64,000 bases of DNA from Anaeramoeba flamelloides (lineage: Eukaryota > Metamonada > Anaeramoebidae), in NCBI GenBank assembly GCA_027625915.1, contig JANTQA010000040.1, positions 248,001 through 312,000 of the forward strand. Reading direction: 5' to 3'. The notes beneath the pieces are model-generated. The model was given only the letters and a program-made list of their open reading frames with translations. It did no database searches and was not told where the DNA came from. Made by a program: the position numbers and the translations under genes. How positions within the stretch are numbered: position 1 is the stretch's first letter; each line of letters starts with the position of its first letter. Of the stretch, positions 25,118 through 35,533 are shown in pieces.

Positions 25118-25357
25118 AAATAAATTTTTGCGATCCAGAAATAATTGAAATAAAAAGGAAACAACAACCACACATTTCAACACTTGGACGCACAAAAAAA
25201 AACTTTCAAATAAAGTTTTTATCTTTTTTATTATTTTTTTACCTTTTTTTTTATTATTTTTTATATCCTCTCTTTTTTATTTCTTGCTTTTCTTTCTCTT
25301 TTTCTTGTATTTGTTTAAAAATAAAAAATTTTTGTTTATATTTTTTAAGCGGGGGGA

Positions 25358-25399
25358 TATCCTATGGGCTATAATCTTGTCGATATTATAACTAGGATA
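25358..25399. repeat. Short bipartite stem-loop
   Basis: TATCCTA (25358-25364) pairs with TAGGATA (25393-25399), and TATAAT (25370-25375) with ATTATA (25385-25390), leaving a 9-base loop. It follows a G6 run. It could be chance in A+T-rich DNA or part of a small structured RNA. Confidence 0.4.
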
Positions 25400-25429
25400 A
25401 AAAACTCAAAGTAAATTTTACAGTTTAAG

Positions 25430-27120
25430 AAAGTGCCTTCAAGTGCAATAGAGAGCCGTAGAGCACCTAGTTTTTTTTTAATTTTAGAAATAAAAGTTAA
25501 TTTAAATAAATTTTCTTTTCATTTCAAAAATTAAAAAAAATCTTACGGTGATTTTTCAAATAAACAGAAAACACAAGAAAAACTAACTGTGATTTTTCAG
25601 AATTCAAAAGAATAGAGAAAAATCAAAGATTTAACTCAATTCTTTTAAATTCTAAAAAAAAACTAAAGTGGAGTGCCGTAGAGTGCCTAGGTTTTCCTGA
25701 ATTCAAAGGTATAGAGAAAAATCAAAGATATTACTCAATTCTTTTAAATTCTGTAAAACCTACAGGTGGTTTTTTTTTACTTTTTGAAATAAACCGAAAT
25801 TTTAGATAATTTTCGTTTTATTTTTCAAATTAAAAAAAAGCTAACGGAAAACAGGAGTACTTCTGTTGAATCGCCTCTCATCAAGAAATAAATAAACAAA
25901 ATATCATTTCTTTTTAATTATAATTAAATAATAATAAGAATACAGTAATTTTAAAAAAAAATTTTCACTTTTTGAAAACTTTTATCAAATAGTCTTTTTG
26001 AAAAAAGTGAAAACTATTTTAGAATCCAAAAATTTATCAAGTTTTATTGAAGAAATGGAACATATCCTATGAATTTAATTCAGTATTCTTCTCAAAATGA
26101 AATTTCAAATTTTAGATCAAAATCATTTTTTCTAATTTTTTTTTTTTTGATTTTTGCTTTTTGTTTTCTTTTTTATATTTTTTGAGAAAATTAAATTTGA
26201 ATATAATAATGTTTGAAAACTCCAACTTAACATTAAGAAAAGTGATGTTTTGTATTTTCTTTTGTATAATTCATGCACTTACATTTAAAAAAACTTATTG
26301 TCAACAATTTTAATTTTCTAAAGTAATTCAGAAATTTTGCCATAGACCGTTCAAATGAAAGGGGGTCCAAGATATTTATTAAAAATTTTTTTTTTTTTGA
26401 AATTTATGGTTTGTCCAGGTATTTCTTTTATAAGATTATCGGCTCTAATATGAATTTTATTTATTCTCTTTATTTCTAAACAATCTTTAGTTTGGTTTTT
26501 TCTTAAAAAAAAATGAATTTTTAAATAGTAAAAAATATATAATTTCGTGCACCAGGTGCCCCACTCTGAGATTCGTGAAATACCAATTATTAATCACGGA
26601 TTGTGGAATTTTTATCTATAATCGATACTCCTTCTATCGGGTTTTTGTACCATCTGTATATTCTGGGAACGTTTCATCAAGTGTCATCAAGTGCCTAGGT
26701 TTTCTTGAGGTTTTCTGTTTTATCTGTGAAGTTTTCTAGGTTTTTTTGAGGTTTACTATTTTATTTATGACGTGTTCTGTGTTTTTTTTTTTTTTTTTTT
26801 TTTTACTTTAGAAATAAACCGAAAATTTATTAAAATTTTCGGTTTATTTCTAAAGTAAAAAAAAACTAACTAAAATCTATTGATTTTCCATATAAATAGA
26901 AAACTTATAAAAACCTAACGAAAATCTATCGATTTTACAAATAAACAGAAAACTCAAGAAAACCTAATGGTGCTTTTTTTTAATTTGAGAAATTTTCTTT
27001 TTATTTCTCAAATTAAAAAAAAAAAGCTAACGGTGGTTTTCGAGAATTGGAAAGAATATAATAAAATCAGGGATTTTACTCAATTCTTTCAAGTCCTGGA
27101 AATCCATACGAAAGCAGATA
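25430..27120. repeat. Cluster of long hairpins and CCTAG/CTAACGG repeats
   Basis: Four hairpins share one design: a T-run, then 'TTT(A/G)GAAAT' and often 'AAACCGAAA', a short loop, the inverse, then an A-run. They lie at about 25470-25540, 25770-25840, 26797-26865 (30-bp perfect stem, 8-base loop) and 26972-27027 (about 22-bp stem). Between them recur 'gtgcctaggtttt', 'aaaataaacagaaaac', 'tcaagaaaaccta' and an ~80-bp block 'agagaaaaatcaaagat..actcaattctttt'. The last hairpin is bracketed by 'ctaatggtg' and 'ctaacggtgg', resembling a target duplication. Confidence 0.65.
26040..26690 (+). repeat. Dispersed repeat I, copy 1
   Basis: Two blocks match 51735-52560 in the same order: 'cagtattcttctcaaaa..', 'tttttagatca.aatcatt', 'ttttctaattttt', then 'attattaatcac', 'ttctat.gg', 'tttatcaagt'. 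It overlaps the hairpin cluster. Confidence 0.5.
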
Positions 27121-27849
27121 GTTTCTACTTGGGTCTGAAAATGATAATATTATTTTTTATAAATATTTTAATTATTTTTCTTCTTCTCTTTTTTTTATTT
27201 GATAAATTTTCTTTAATTACTCCTTTCTCTGAAGAAAAAAAAAAAATAAAAAGTGAATTTTTCATTTTTGGCAGGGCCCCTTTGAGTGAAATGGAGTTTA
27301 CATCTAGTTACAAGTTTTCGATTCTATTTCGAAATTTTATCAAGATTAAAGAAGTTATAAAAACATTTTTATGATTAAAAAGAAAAAAAATACCTACCAT
27401 TTTTCGCACTAAAAAAATAACATAAAAAATTGTGATTAGACTTTTTGATATTTTCTAGTACGTAATTTGTTCTGGATACAATTCTAGGATACATAACAAA
27501 CCTCCCAACACTTTTTTTTAAAAAAAAACAAAATGAATTTCAAAGACCAAAATAGTCGTTAAATTTGAAATTAAAATAAGAAAAGTTCATAAAAAAAGAG
27601 TTTTCCCTTAATTTGCATTGAATTTTATTTGTTGTGAAGAGTTCCTTAATTTGGAAATTACTTTCTATTAAAAACAACACTTCAAAAAACGTGTTCACTT
27701 TTTTATTACTAATGAAATAAATGTACTGTTTTTAATTTTGAAAGAAAAAAAAAAAAAATCAAATTTCTTAAAAAATTAAAATGTTAAATACATTAAAAGA
27801 ATTTTGAATCGAAAAAAACAATGTAGTCTATTTTGACTATTCTTTTTTT

Positions 27850-28572
27850 TTAATTATTCTTTTTTAATTTTTTTTTTTTGTTTGTGGTTTCTTGTTTATT
27901 GATAGCTTTGTCTGCTTTTGTTGGATCTTTTAATTTTAAAAACTTAATAATTAAAAAAACAGAGATCATTGAGAAGATAACAATTCCAAGAACCATTAGT
28001 ACGAATTGTAAATTATTCATTTCTCCAATAAAAGGGTAAACAGGCTTTCCTTCTAACTTTCCATAATATAAGAGCACAGCCAAGTAACTAATTTCGATCA
28101 AAACGATTGAAAGTGCGAAATGCTTCTTTTTAGGAACTATTTGGATTTGACGAGGAAAGATAAACCATTCAACAACCAAGGCTACTAATGGCAGAGTATG
28201 CTGCGAGTGGTTGATCACTTTGCCAATGATTTGCTCGAGACTTTCAGGGAAAATTAGATCTCGATTGTAATGATAGACTCCCCAGAAAATAAATGTAACA
28301 ACGGTAGAAGTTATGAGCACAGTGCCAAAAAGAGTCGTTAAAGCGGTGTTTGGTTTTTGTTTTTCAATTTTTTTGCTTGAGAAGAAATTCTTGAGGCCAA
28401 TGATCGATGAGAAGCAAAAATAGAGATGACTTAAGACCAGATTCCATTGTGTCAGATATTTGCAATACGCGCCAATCGAAAGACCAAGTTTGAATAAAGA
28501 TGTGTGGATATAGAAAAGCCAACACGAGATTGTCAATTCAAAAAGTAAGGATGGTAATACTTTGAAATTCAT
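27850..28572 (-). CDS. AIG1/ADTRP-family membrane threonine hydrolase
   Basis: Intronless, 240 residues from the ATG at 28572. The protein has about six hydrophobic segments. The family's catalytic Thr and His are both recognisable: Thr41 in CKYLTQWNLVLSH and His125 in INHSQHTLPLVALVVEW. Family members AIG1 and ADTRP hydrolyse fatty-acid esters of hydroxy fatty acids (FAHFAs) in membranes. GKPVYPFI (about 190-197) matches the conserved 'WVYPF' region before the last membrane helix. The tail is Lys/Asn-rich (QETTNKKKKLKKNN), resembling a cytosolic ER-retention-type basic end. The gene is divergently arranged with a candidate small gene only 255 bp away, suggesting a shared promoter region. Confidence 0.9.
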   Translation of the reverse strand: MNFKVLPSLLFELTISCWLFYIHTSLFKLGLSIGAYCKYLTQWNLVLSHLYFCFSSIIGLKNFFSSKKIEKQKPNTALTTLFGTVLITSTVVTFIFWGVYHYNRDLIFPESLEQIIGKVINHSQHTLPLVALVVEWFIFPRQIQIVPKKKHFALSIVLIEISYLAVLLYYGKLEGKPVYPFIGEMNNLQFVLMVLGIVIFSMISVFLIIKFLKLKDPTKADKAINKQETTNKKKKLKKNN

Positions 28573-28827
28573 AAGATGAATCAAACAAAAAGAGAGAATA
28601 ATGAATTTTCATTTTGGAATTTCATCAAGTAAAATTCTAATCACTTTTTAAATACTTTTCACTTTTGCAAACTATTTCTCATGGTAAGTGTTGGAAAGGG
28701 TTGGTCAATTGCCTGAAAGTATTTGACAGTTTCAAAAGGCTGAAAGCTTGATAAAAGTCAGGAGATTTTTTGTAATAGTATTGCGAAATTGCTTAGAAGG
28801 CACTTTCCAATTTTTTTTTTTGTCATA
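28573..28827. promoter_or_regulatory. Short divergent intergenic region
   Basis: 255 bp lie between the AIG1-family start (minus) and the proposed start of a small plus-strand gene. The sequence is less homopolymeric than most of the window. A ~70-bp block (28685-28760, 'gtgttggaaagggttgg') loosely resembles 53080-53150. No specific promoter element was identified. Confidence 0.3.
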
Positions 28828-29352
28828 ATGTTAAGAGGTTTACCCATTGAACGAACACTTCAAGACTTGACATTTTGTTTGGAGAAAAAAGTTATCATTT
28901 CGTTTGCTTTTTTTTCATTCTACATGAATGCTTTTAATGGAATTCCTGATTGAACATTACGATTGGTACATGTTTGTTATAGTTACCAAGGAAGTGTTCG
29001 AAGTTGTAAATTTTGAATTGAAATTTTTGAAAACTTGGTTCAAATACTAAAATAAAATCTCAAAGAATAACCAAGACATTTTCGCTTGAACAGATTAAAC
29101 GAACAGTTAACAAAATTAATTAATCCTTATGGTTACCAGATAAGTTTCATTGAACTCAATTCTCAATTCCCAAAAAGTAATAGTGTAGAATAGACAGCTT
29201 TATAATTTAAAAGATACTCCACATCCAAACAAATTATGATTTTCTGAACTAATCAATGTTAATTTTGGATTGTTTAGGCAAGTGTTGAAGATATGATTTC
29301 AGGAATTAAAAGTTCGACTCTTATTCAAGAAATGGGATGTCCAACTTCATAG
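28828..29352 (+). CDS. Candidate small three-exon gene (71 aa), unrecognised
   Basis: Proposed exons are 28828-28890, 29107-29184 and 29278-29352, all joined in phase 0. Exon 1 reads MLRGLPIERTLQDLTFCLEK, exon 2 NPYGYQISFIELNSQFPKSN in its main part, and exon 3 ASVEDMISGIKSSTLIQEMG then CPTS and TAG. Intron 2 (93 bp) has GTAGAA...TGTTTAG borders; intron 1 (216 bp) has GTTATC...GAACAG and is the weakest call, since exon 2 may begin earlier (an open frame runs from about 29068). Residue composition is clearly more protein-like than surrounding translated DNA. No family is recognised. It could also be a remnant of a larger gene. Confidence 0.35.
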
Positions 29353-30720
29353 TGCCCATTGGTTTCCGTCGTGTTATAAATTCTCTTTGTAAACTGGAAG
29401 TAAGACAAAGAAAACAAGGCAATTAACGATAAAAAAAAAAAAAAAAAAAGTGTACAATAACAAACAAAAAAATTTGTAAACTCTCAATAGGAAAGTATTG
29501 ATTTGATTAATTTTTGAAAATTAGTCACAACAGAAATAATATTGAAAAATTTCACCTCTTTTTTAAAACAAATAATAAAATTAAGTTCACTCACAGTTTG
29601 AATTAATGATAAATAAAAAAGCTCCTTTTTCTAGTAATTTTTTTGGATGATCAAATTTTTATGTTTTCTGAGGATTGGTATAGAAGACAATAAACGAAAA
29701 AATGATTGAAAAGAAAGACAATTCATTGAAATTCAAAATAATTGAATTTTTTTGGATTAAATTTTATGAGTTATTTGAAAAAAGAGTTGTAAAGACATGA
29801 GCTTATTGAAATTTCTGAAATAAAGAGTTTTATTCAGTTTATGGGTACAATGTCTTTTAATCTTGACACCAAAGTTCAATCCTTCAAAATTCCCTATAAC
29901 GAGAACTTTGAATTAACACTAGGTTGCAAATTGTCTGATGAATAAATTCAATAACAACACCTGCCAAAGATAAAGAGACCCAAAGTTCAATCTAGGACCT
30001 GATATGTATTTGGTCAAAGAGAAATTTGAGAGAGGGAAAAAAATTTTCACTTTTTTATTTAAATGTTAGAATACATCAAGACTGTTCTTATTTTTTTACA
30101 ATACTGTTAATTGTAGAATAAAAAGATCAAAATTTTCATTATGTTTTCGATAAAATCATATTCCAAGAATTAAAATATATCATCAAAGTTCCCAATTCTA
30201 AAAGGCAAATTAATAAATTGTGCTTGTGTTTTAAGAATTAAAAATTTGGAATTTTCCATATAATTTATAAATTACAATTTTGGAAAGCTGAAAGAAAATT
30301 TTTTTTCATTTATTTTGAAACAAATAGTATAGAAAAACAAGAAAAAGGCTGTGATCAAAGTGATTTGTTACTTGTTAACATTCTATAAAAAAAGTTTTTG
30401 TTATTCTTCAAGATGACAAAATTCAAAAAAAAAGAAAAAAATCCATTGTTTGGGAAAAGCCTAATCTTTTTTTTTTATTAGTTCATGAGAATTAGAACTT
30501 GTGAAAATGTTTACAATTTAAAAAAAGTAATTGAACCAACCTTTAAATATTAAATAGTCTTGAAGTTTGTGAAAAGCACTTTTTTATAAAAAAATTGTTC
30601 CTTCATAAAATAAAAAACTTTTAAAAATTATTTTTCTTCGAAAATTTATTAAAAAAAAAAAAAAAATAGTTTTTTAGATTTTTTTTTAATTGAGGCTGTA
30701 AAAACCTAATAATCATCTTT
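29353..30720. other. Intergenic, repeat H copy 2
   Basis: No gene seen. Contains repeat H copy 2 (30060-30345), an A19 run near 29431 and homopolymer-rich DNA up to the tRNA terminator. Confidence 0.5.
30060..30345 (+). repeat. Dispersed repeat H, copy 2
   Basis: Aligns with 9130-9420: 'actgttaattgtagaataaa', 'gatcaaaa.ttttcatt', 'attccaagaatt', 'catcaaagt.ccaattcta' and 'ttttgaaacaaatagtat'. Confidence 0.55.
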
Positions 30721-30728
30721 AAAAAAAA
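30721..30728 (-). terminator. RNA polymerase III terminator
   Basis: Read on the minus strand, an eight-T run begins 7 bases after the tRNA discriminator base, the usual pol III stop. Confidence 0.75.
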
Positions 30729-30735
30729 GGTTCTA

Positions 30736-30808
30736 TAGCATTGGGAGGTATCGATCCGTCCGACCTTCAGGTTATGAGCCTGACACGCTTCCTCTGCGCC
30801 ACAATGCT
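30736..30808 (-). tRNA. Initiator tRNA-Met (CAU)
   Basis: The minus strand folds as a cloverleaf: acceptor AGCATTG/CAATGCT (7 bp, A1-U72 pair), D stem GCGC/GCGT, anticodon stem TCAGG/CCTGA with loop CTCATAA (anticodon CAT), variable AGGTC, T loop ATCGATA, discriminator A. The A1-U72 pair, 'TGGCGCAGAGGAAGCG' and the AUCG-type T loop in place of TTC are eukaryotic initiator features. The T stem reads GGACGG against CCTCC: the expected GGAGG carries one extra C, making the gene 73 instead of the usual 72 bases. It has no intron. The extra base may be a bulge, a sequencing error or a sign of a pseudogene. Confidence 0.85.
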
Positions 30809-31634
30809 AAAGATAGAAACTATATAAACGTTTATTTTTGTTATTAATAAGAAACAAAATCTTAAATATTATATTTTGGTTTTAAGAGAGAAAAATCAGA
30901 AAGAAAGAAATATTTCAATATTAAAGCTTTTTGTTTTAGTTATTATACTTCTCAAATGATCAAATTTTAAATTTTAATCTTAATTTTAAATCAATATAAA
31001 TCTTTTGAAAAAAATAATTGTTTCTATTTTCTTCATAAATCTGAATTTATTTTTAAAAGACAACTGGGCTGTTAGACGTTTATCACTAACTTGTGTTTTT
31101 TTGGGTTTTAATCTAATTATACTTTAGATTTTATTTTATTTGGAGCTTCTAAAAAATTGATTTTTTTTTTTTTTTGAAATCTGAATTGAAGAGTGTAAGA
31201 CTAATATATCAGAAGGAAAGTTTATAAAAAACTGTTGTTTATGCGTTGTTGTTTGAAATTGTTATTTAGGCCGGGTTTTATTTGGGTTTTTACAAACATT
31301 GATTTCTTTTTCGAAAACCGGGCAATTGGGAATTGAAAATTTCAATTCTAAACCCACAAATCAAAACCTTTTCTAAAATAACTTCCAATCTTTGAGACAT
31401 AGAATCTTCAATTCAGATTTCAGGAAAAAATAAATAAACCACTAAAAAATTATTTTTTTAAAACCACTATTAAAATTTATACCAAGTTTAAGATCGATCA
31501 CCTACAACCAAAAAAAAATATCCTTACAAGACACACCTGGTATATGATACTATTTTTTTCTCAAATTTTAGTGATTATTTTTATAATAGATTTGTCTATA
31601 ATTAAAGTATATTGTTATAGGGCACAGACGATGC

Positions 31635-31885
31635 TATTTGTTGAAAAATAAATGGAACAAAATTTTCAATTAGCTTTCCATAAATTGAAATTTATAAATA
31701 AATCAAGTAACTATTTCAAATTATTAATTCTTAAAATAAGCTTGCTTTTATAATTTTACTTTTAGAATAGGGTAATTTATTATTTATTATAATTCTTGGG
31801 GGTGATTTTATGGAAATGTGATTGAAAAAGTTGATCTTTTAATTTTATAATTAATAGTATTCATGCTGTACTGTTCAAATGGTTC
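31635..31885 (-). repeat. Dispersed repeat H, copy 3
   Basis: The reverse complement matches copies 1 and 2: 'gaatactattaattat', 'aaaagatcaa', 'caagaatta', 'tggaaagct.attgaaaatt' and 'ttccatttattttt..caaatag'. Confidence 0.5.
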
Positions 31886-32174
31886 TTAAAAATCTATTAT
31901 AAATCGTATTGCACAATAAATTATTGTATTTTTAGCCAATGATCTTTGTTTAAAAATTTTCATTATTGAAATTTTTTTTAATTCCTTTTCCAAATCCAAA
32001 AATAGAAACTCCAATATAATAGTGTTCCTATATTTGATAATTCATCTTTAGAACTTCCAAAAGTGACTATTTTTTTTTACTCTTTTAATTTCAAACATAA
32101 ATCCAACAATCCTTAACATAAAAACCTAAAGACTTATTAGTTTAGTTTCCTTTTTATAGAGGTAATTGAAACTT

Positions 32175-32176
<2 letters not shown>

Positions 32177-32206
<30 letters not shown>
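32177..32206. repeat. (AT)15 microsatellite
   Basis: Fifteen uninterrupted AT dinucleotides. Confidence 0.95.
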
Positions 32207-32209
<3 letters not shown>

Positions 32210-32341
32210 ATATTTCAAAAAACAATTTATAAAACAATTTTTGTGAATAATTGAATTTTTTACCTACTAATCCACTTTTCACTACAAACCTAAGAAAGAT
32301 ATTTTTCAACTTTGAGTTATGAAAATTGATAACGCACCTTA

Positions 32342-32516
32342 CTGCCAGTTTCACTTTTAAGGAACAAACTTTCAACGAAATTTAAGGCACAAAAAAATCT
32401 CAATTTTTTTTTTTACAATTTATTTTTACTAGAAATTGAATTTTGTGCTTTAATTTGAGATTTTTTTGTGCCTTAAATTTCGTTGAAAGTTTGTGCTTTA
32501 AAAGTGAAACTGACTG
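32342..32516. mobile_element. MITE with near-perfect arms and TA duplication
   Basis: A 175-bp element flanked by TA on both sides (32340-32341, 32517-32518). The arms are about 60 bp and almost perfectly inverted: 'CAGTTTCACTTTTAA', 'ACAAACTTTCAACGAAATTT', 'AAGGCACAAAAAAATCTCAA'. TA duplication plus CAG-type ends fit a non-autonomous Tc1/mariner-like element. Other members are at 20046-20238, 51050-51215 and, weakly, 18955-19130. High arm identity marks this as the youngest copy here. Confidence 0.8.
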
Positions 32517-33734
32517 TATACATTTGTGGCAAAATACAGATTTTATTCTGAAATTCTTTGTGTTTTTATACTAATACAAGATTATTTTTAATTGATTAAA
32601 TCAACAAATATCACTACTTGAATAATTGATTTTTTTCGAGATATTTGGACCAGAACACATTAATGTGATTAAAACCCAATAAAAACATATTTAAAATTAG
32701 GATTCACATTGGTAGAAGCAAATCTAACAAAAATATTTATTTTTATTTGAAAAATAAAATAAATAACTCAGATATTATTTTCACCCATTTTAAAATCTAA
32801 AGAAAATACAACTAGTTTTCATAAAAGGGAAACAACAATAAAATTTATTATATATATGTATATAAGCCAAATTTCAAAATTTGGGGCAAACCTTTTTATT
32901 ATTATTTTTTTCCTTTTTCATTATTCGTTCAAAAAATAAAATGATTAAACTATATTTTTATTCATTAATCTATATTGGTTATTATCTCTTAACACTTTAG
33001 TAAAATACATTATTATTCAAAAAAAAAAAAATTAAAAAAATTTTTACAAATTTTTTTCGGAAAAATCTGCCACTATTTTTAAAATTTAGATTATATATAT
33101 ATGTGTGTGTGTGTTGAACAATTATCGAGGAAATTGTGAAATTTAATAATTGAAAAAATTAGTACTTTTTGAGGTTTCTAAATATAAATTTTTATATACC
33201 AAAAATATTATTATTTTGGTTTCTATCTTGAGATTGGAAAATTAGATTCTAAAACCTTCCAGGAAAAAAATTTTTCAAATAGAAAAAAAGTTAAAAATCC
33301 ATTTTAATAGCAAAACAGTTCTAAATGTACCCAATTTTGGAATATTTGTTAATGTACTTTTTTCGTTTATTTGGAAAACAAAAATCAAGTCCAAAAATTA
33401 GATTGATCATTTTTATCAAAATTAAATTTAAAATAATACATTAAACCAAAATCGAAGCATGTTAAAATTTCCAAATTTGAGATTAAATAGAATCATTTGT
33501 AAAAGTGAATTTTTTGTATTTTATGATACCCCCCCCCTCCCCTTTCATTTGAAGCCAGCTTTAATATTTTAACAATAGTTATTAATCAAGTTTGGGAAAT
33601 TTCAGTTTCATATATATTCATTTATCAGTGAACAATAAGTCAAAAAATAATTGAAAATTTTTTCTATTCGCATCCCATCTAAACTAAAATTCAAAATTTT
33701 CCACACAGCTAAAACGTTCCAGACAATCACATAA

Positions 33735-34205
33735 TACAATTTCATTCAAATTTGAGAAAATTTTGATTTTTGTAAGTTATGAAAATCATTTTTTCATCTT
33801 TTAGTTTTTGTTTTCATTTCATTGTTTGAATTACGTAATTTGTTTCGTTCGATCAAAAATTTTTTTCAACCATCGATATTATGTTAAAGTCGAATTGTAT
33901 AAATGGAAGAACTCAAATAAAATTAGTTGGTAGTATCTAAACATTTGATAGATCAATATTCCTAATAGAATTGCAACAAATTTACTAATGTATTTTTTTG
34001 TTTTGCTCTCTCCAAAATTTTTAACACACCCTAGATTTATTTGTATTGATAATTATTTATTTATTGTTTTGTGAGTATTGTAATTTATAAACAAGTGTTA
34101 ACATTTCAATTAGTGAATGGTTCTAATTTGGTATTTCTTCTTTAATTGATTAAATAAGTTTTTTTTTTTCACAAATTGAATTTTGGTGTGTTAAAAATTT
34201 TGAAT
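33735..34205 (+). repeat. Dispersed repeat family A-D, copy B
   Basis: Aligns with copy C in reverse. Its downstream end carries the 17-bp inverted repeat AAAATTTTTAACACACC (34014-34030) and its inverse (34185-34201), enclosing about 155 bp. The remaining ~280 bp lies outside the inner pair. Homology with C stops at the outer inverted repeat, so that is a true end. Confidence 0.65.
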
Positions 34206-34340
34206 TGGGGTTTAAATATTAAAATCGATTTGACATTTTTTTCTAGAGAACGGTAAAAAATAATTCTCAAAAATGTCAATTTTTAATCTTTATCCTTAGG
34301 AAATAATCTAATAATTTATTGTTCAATAATATTTATAATA

Positions 34341-34824
34341 CAGTGGTGATAATAACCTGTGTTGACAACTTTTAACCCATTACCAAAATTTAACTCGAGT
34401 TTTTTTTTTTTCAGGGGCTTTATTATTAAAAGACAAGAAGGTACATATATATTCCCGGTTCAGATTTAAATTAATTTTAGAGTTTAGATATTTGATTAGA
34501 GTAAATGGTTGAATAATATTAAAATGCTTATGTTTCAAAAATTTTTTCATATTTACAAAATTTCTGAAGATAAAACTAATATTTTTGATAAAAATTCAAA
34601 AATGATCTTTTTCCCATTTTTTTTTCAAAAAAGTACATTTTAATCTTTCAATATCTATATAATTCTTTTTTAAAAATTTATTTAAAGAACCCTCTTTCTT
34701 GTTTATGTATTGTTATCACACCATTTTTTTGTTTCTTTTCTTTCTACAGTTATCCAATATTTTTTGCATGGGGTAAATTTCATTAATGGGTTAAACTAAA
34801 AAACATGGGTTATTTACACCACTG
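34341..34824. mobile_element. Tc1/mariner-like non-autonomous element
   Basis: 484 bp flanked by TA (34339-34340 and 34825-34826). The ends are CAGTGGTGATAATAACC and its inverse form ...GGTTATTTACACCACTG. A second conserved arm segment 'TTTAACCCATTA' lies ~25 bp further in on both sides. CAGTGGTG ends and TA target are typical of the Tc1/mariner superfamily. No transposase frame is present. Confidence 0.75.
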
Positions 34825-35533
34825 TAGTTTTTTTAGAGTCATTTGATCCTGATATAACTAACATCGTTGAAACCCGATTAAAATATATGTTCACTATGGG
34901 TGAATCAATAGTGATACCAATTCATTAATATATAATTCTATAATCTAAGACAAATAATTTTTATTTTTAGATTATTGGTTGAGTTGAAAATAAAAAAGTC
35001 TATGTGTTATTTTCGTCAATCTTCTTTTGTTCTTTATTGATTATTTTGTGACTTATTTTTTTTATTAGTAATATTTGAATTGTAAAATGGGAGAAAAACT
35101 TTTCACTTTATTTACATATTTTTTTTTTTTTCATAAATTGAGTTCTCAAAGAAGAATAAAGGTGGTTGTAATTTGTGACTCTCTATTTGAAAACGAAGTG
35201 ACAATTAGGCCCCATTTATAATTTTAATATGAGTAGGTGGTTTTTTTGTGATCTTAAACCGTGTATTATCAAACCTACCATCTGAGCCATTATTTCAAAC
35301 AAACCAATACAAATTTGATACTGATACATTGAAATAAATTTGATAAAATTTTCACTTTATTTTCCATTTTTAGAATTTTTTTACACAACTTTGAATAAAG
35401 AACTTGATTCTTTTAAATGGTACAAAAACTTTTTATATTTGGTTTAACTTTTAAAAATATTCTTTCTCTTGAGCTGTTTTAAAAGTTGAGTGATATGATT
35501 ATAAAATCAGAAATTGAACTAAAAATTTTATCA

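Larger units (their letters stand above)
23976..27849. other. Intergenic region with structured repeats
   Basis: No gene is supported. It contains a G+C-richer repetitive island (24500-24900), an imperfect palindrome (25057-25117), a short stem-loop (25358-25399), repeat I copy 1 (26040-26690) and a cluster of long perfect hairpins (25430-27120). Confidence 0.5.

Noticed and set aside
26967-27374. 135-codon plus-strand open frame
   Set aside because: Starts inside a hairpin of the repeat cluster; the rest is T-rich hydrophobic translation with no family resemblance.
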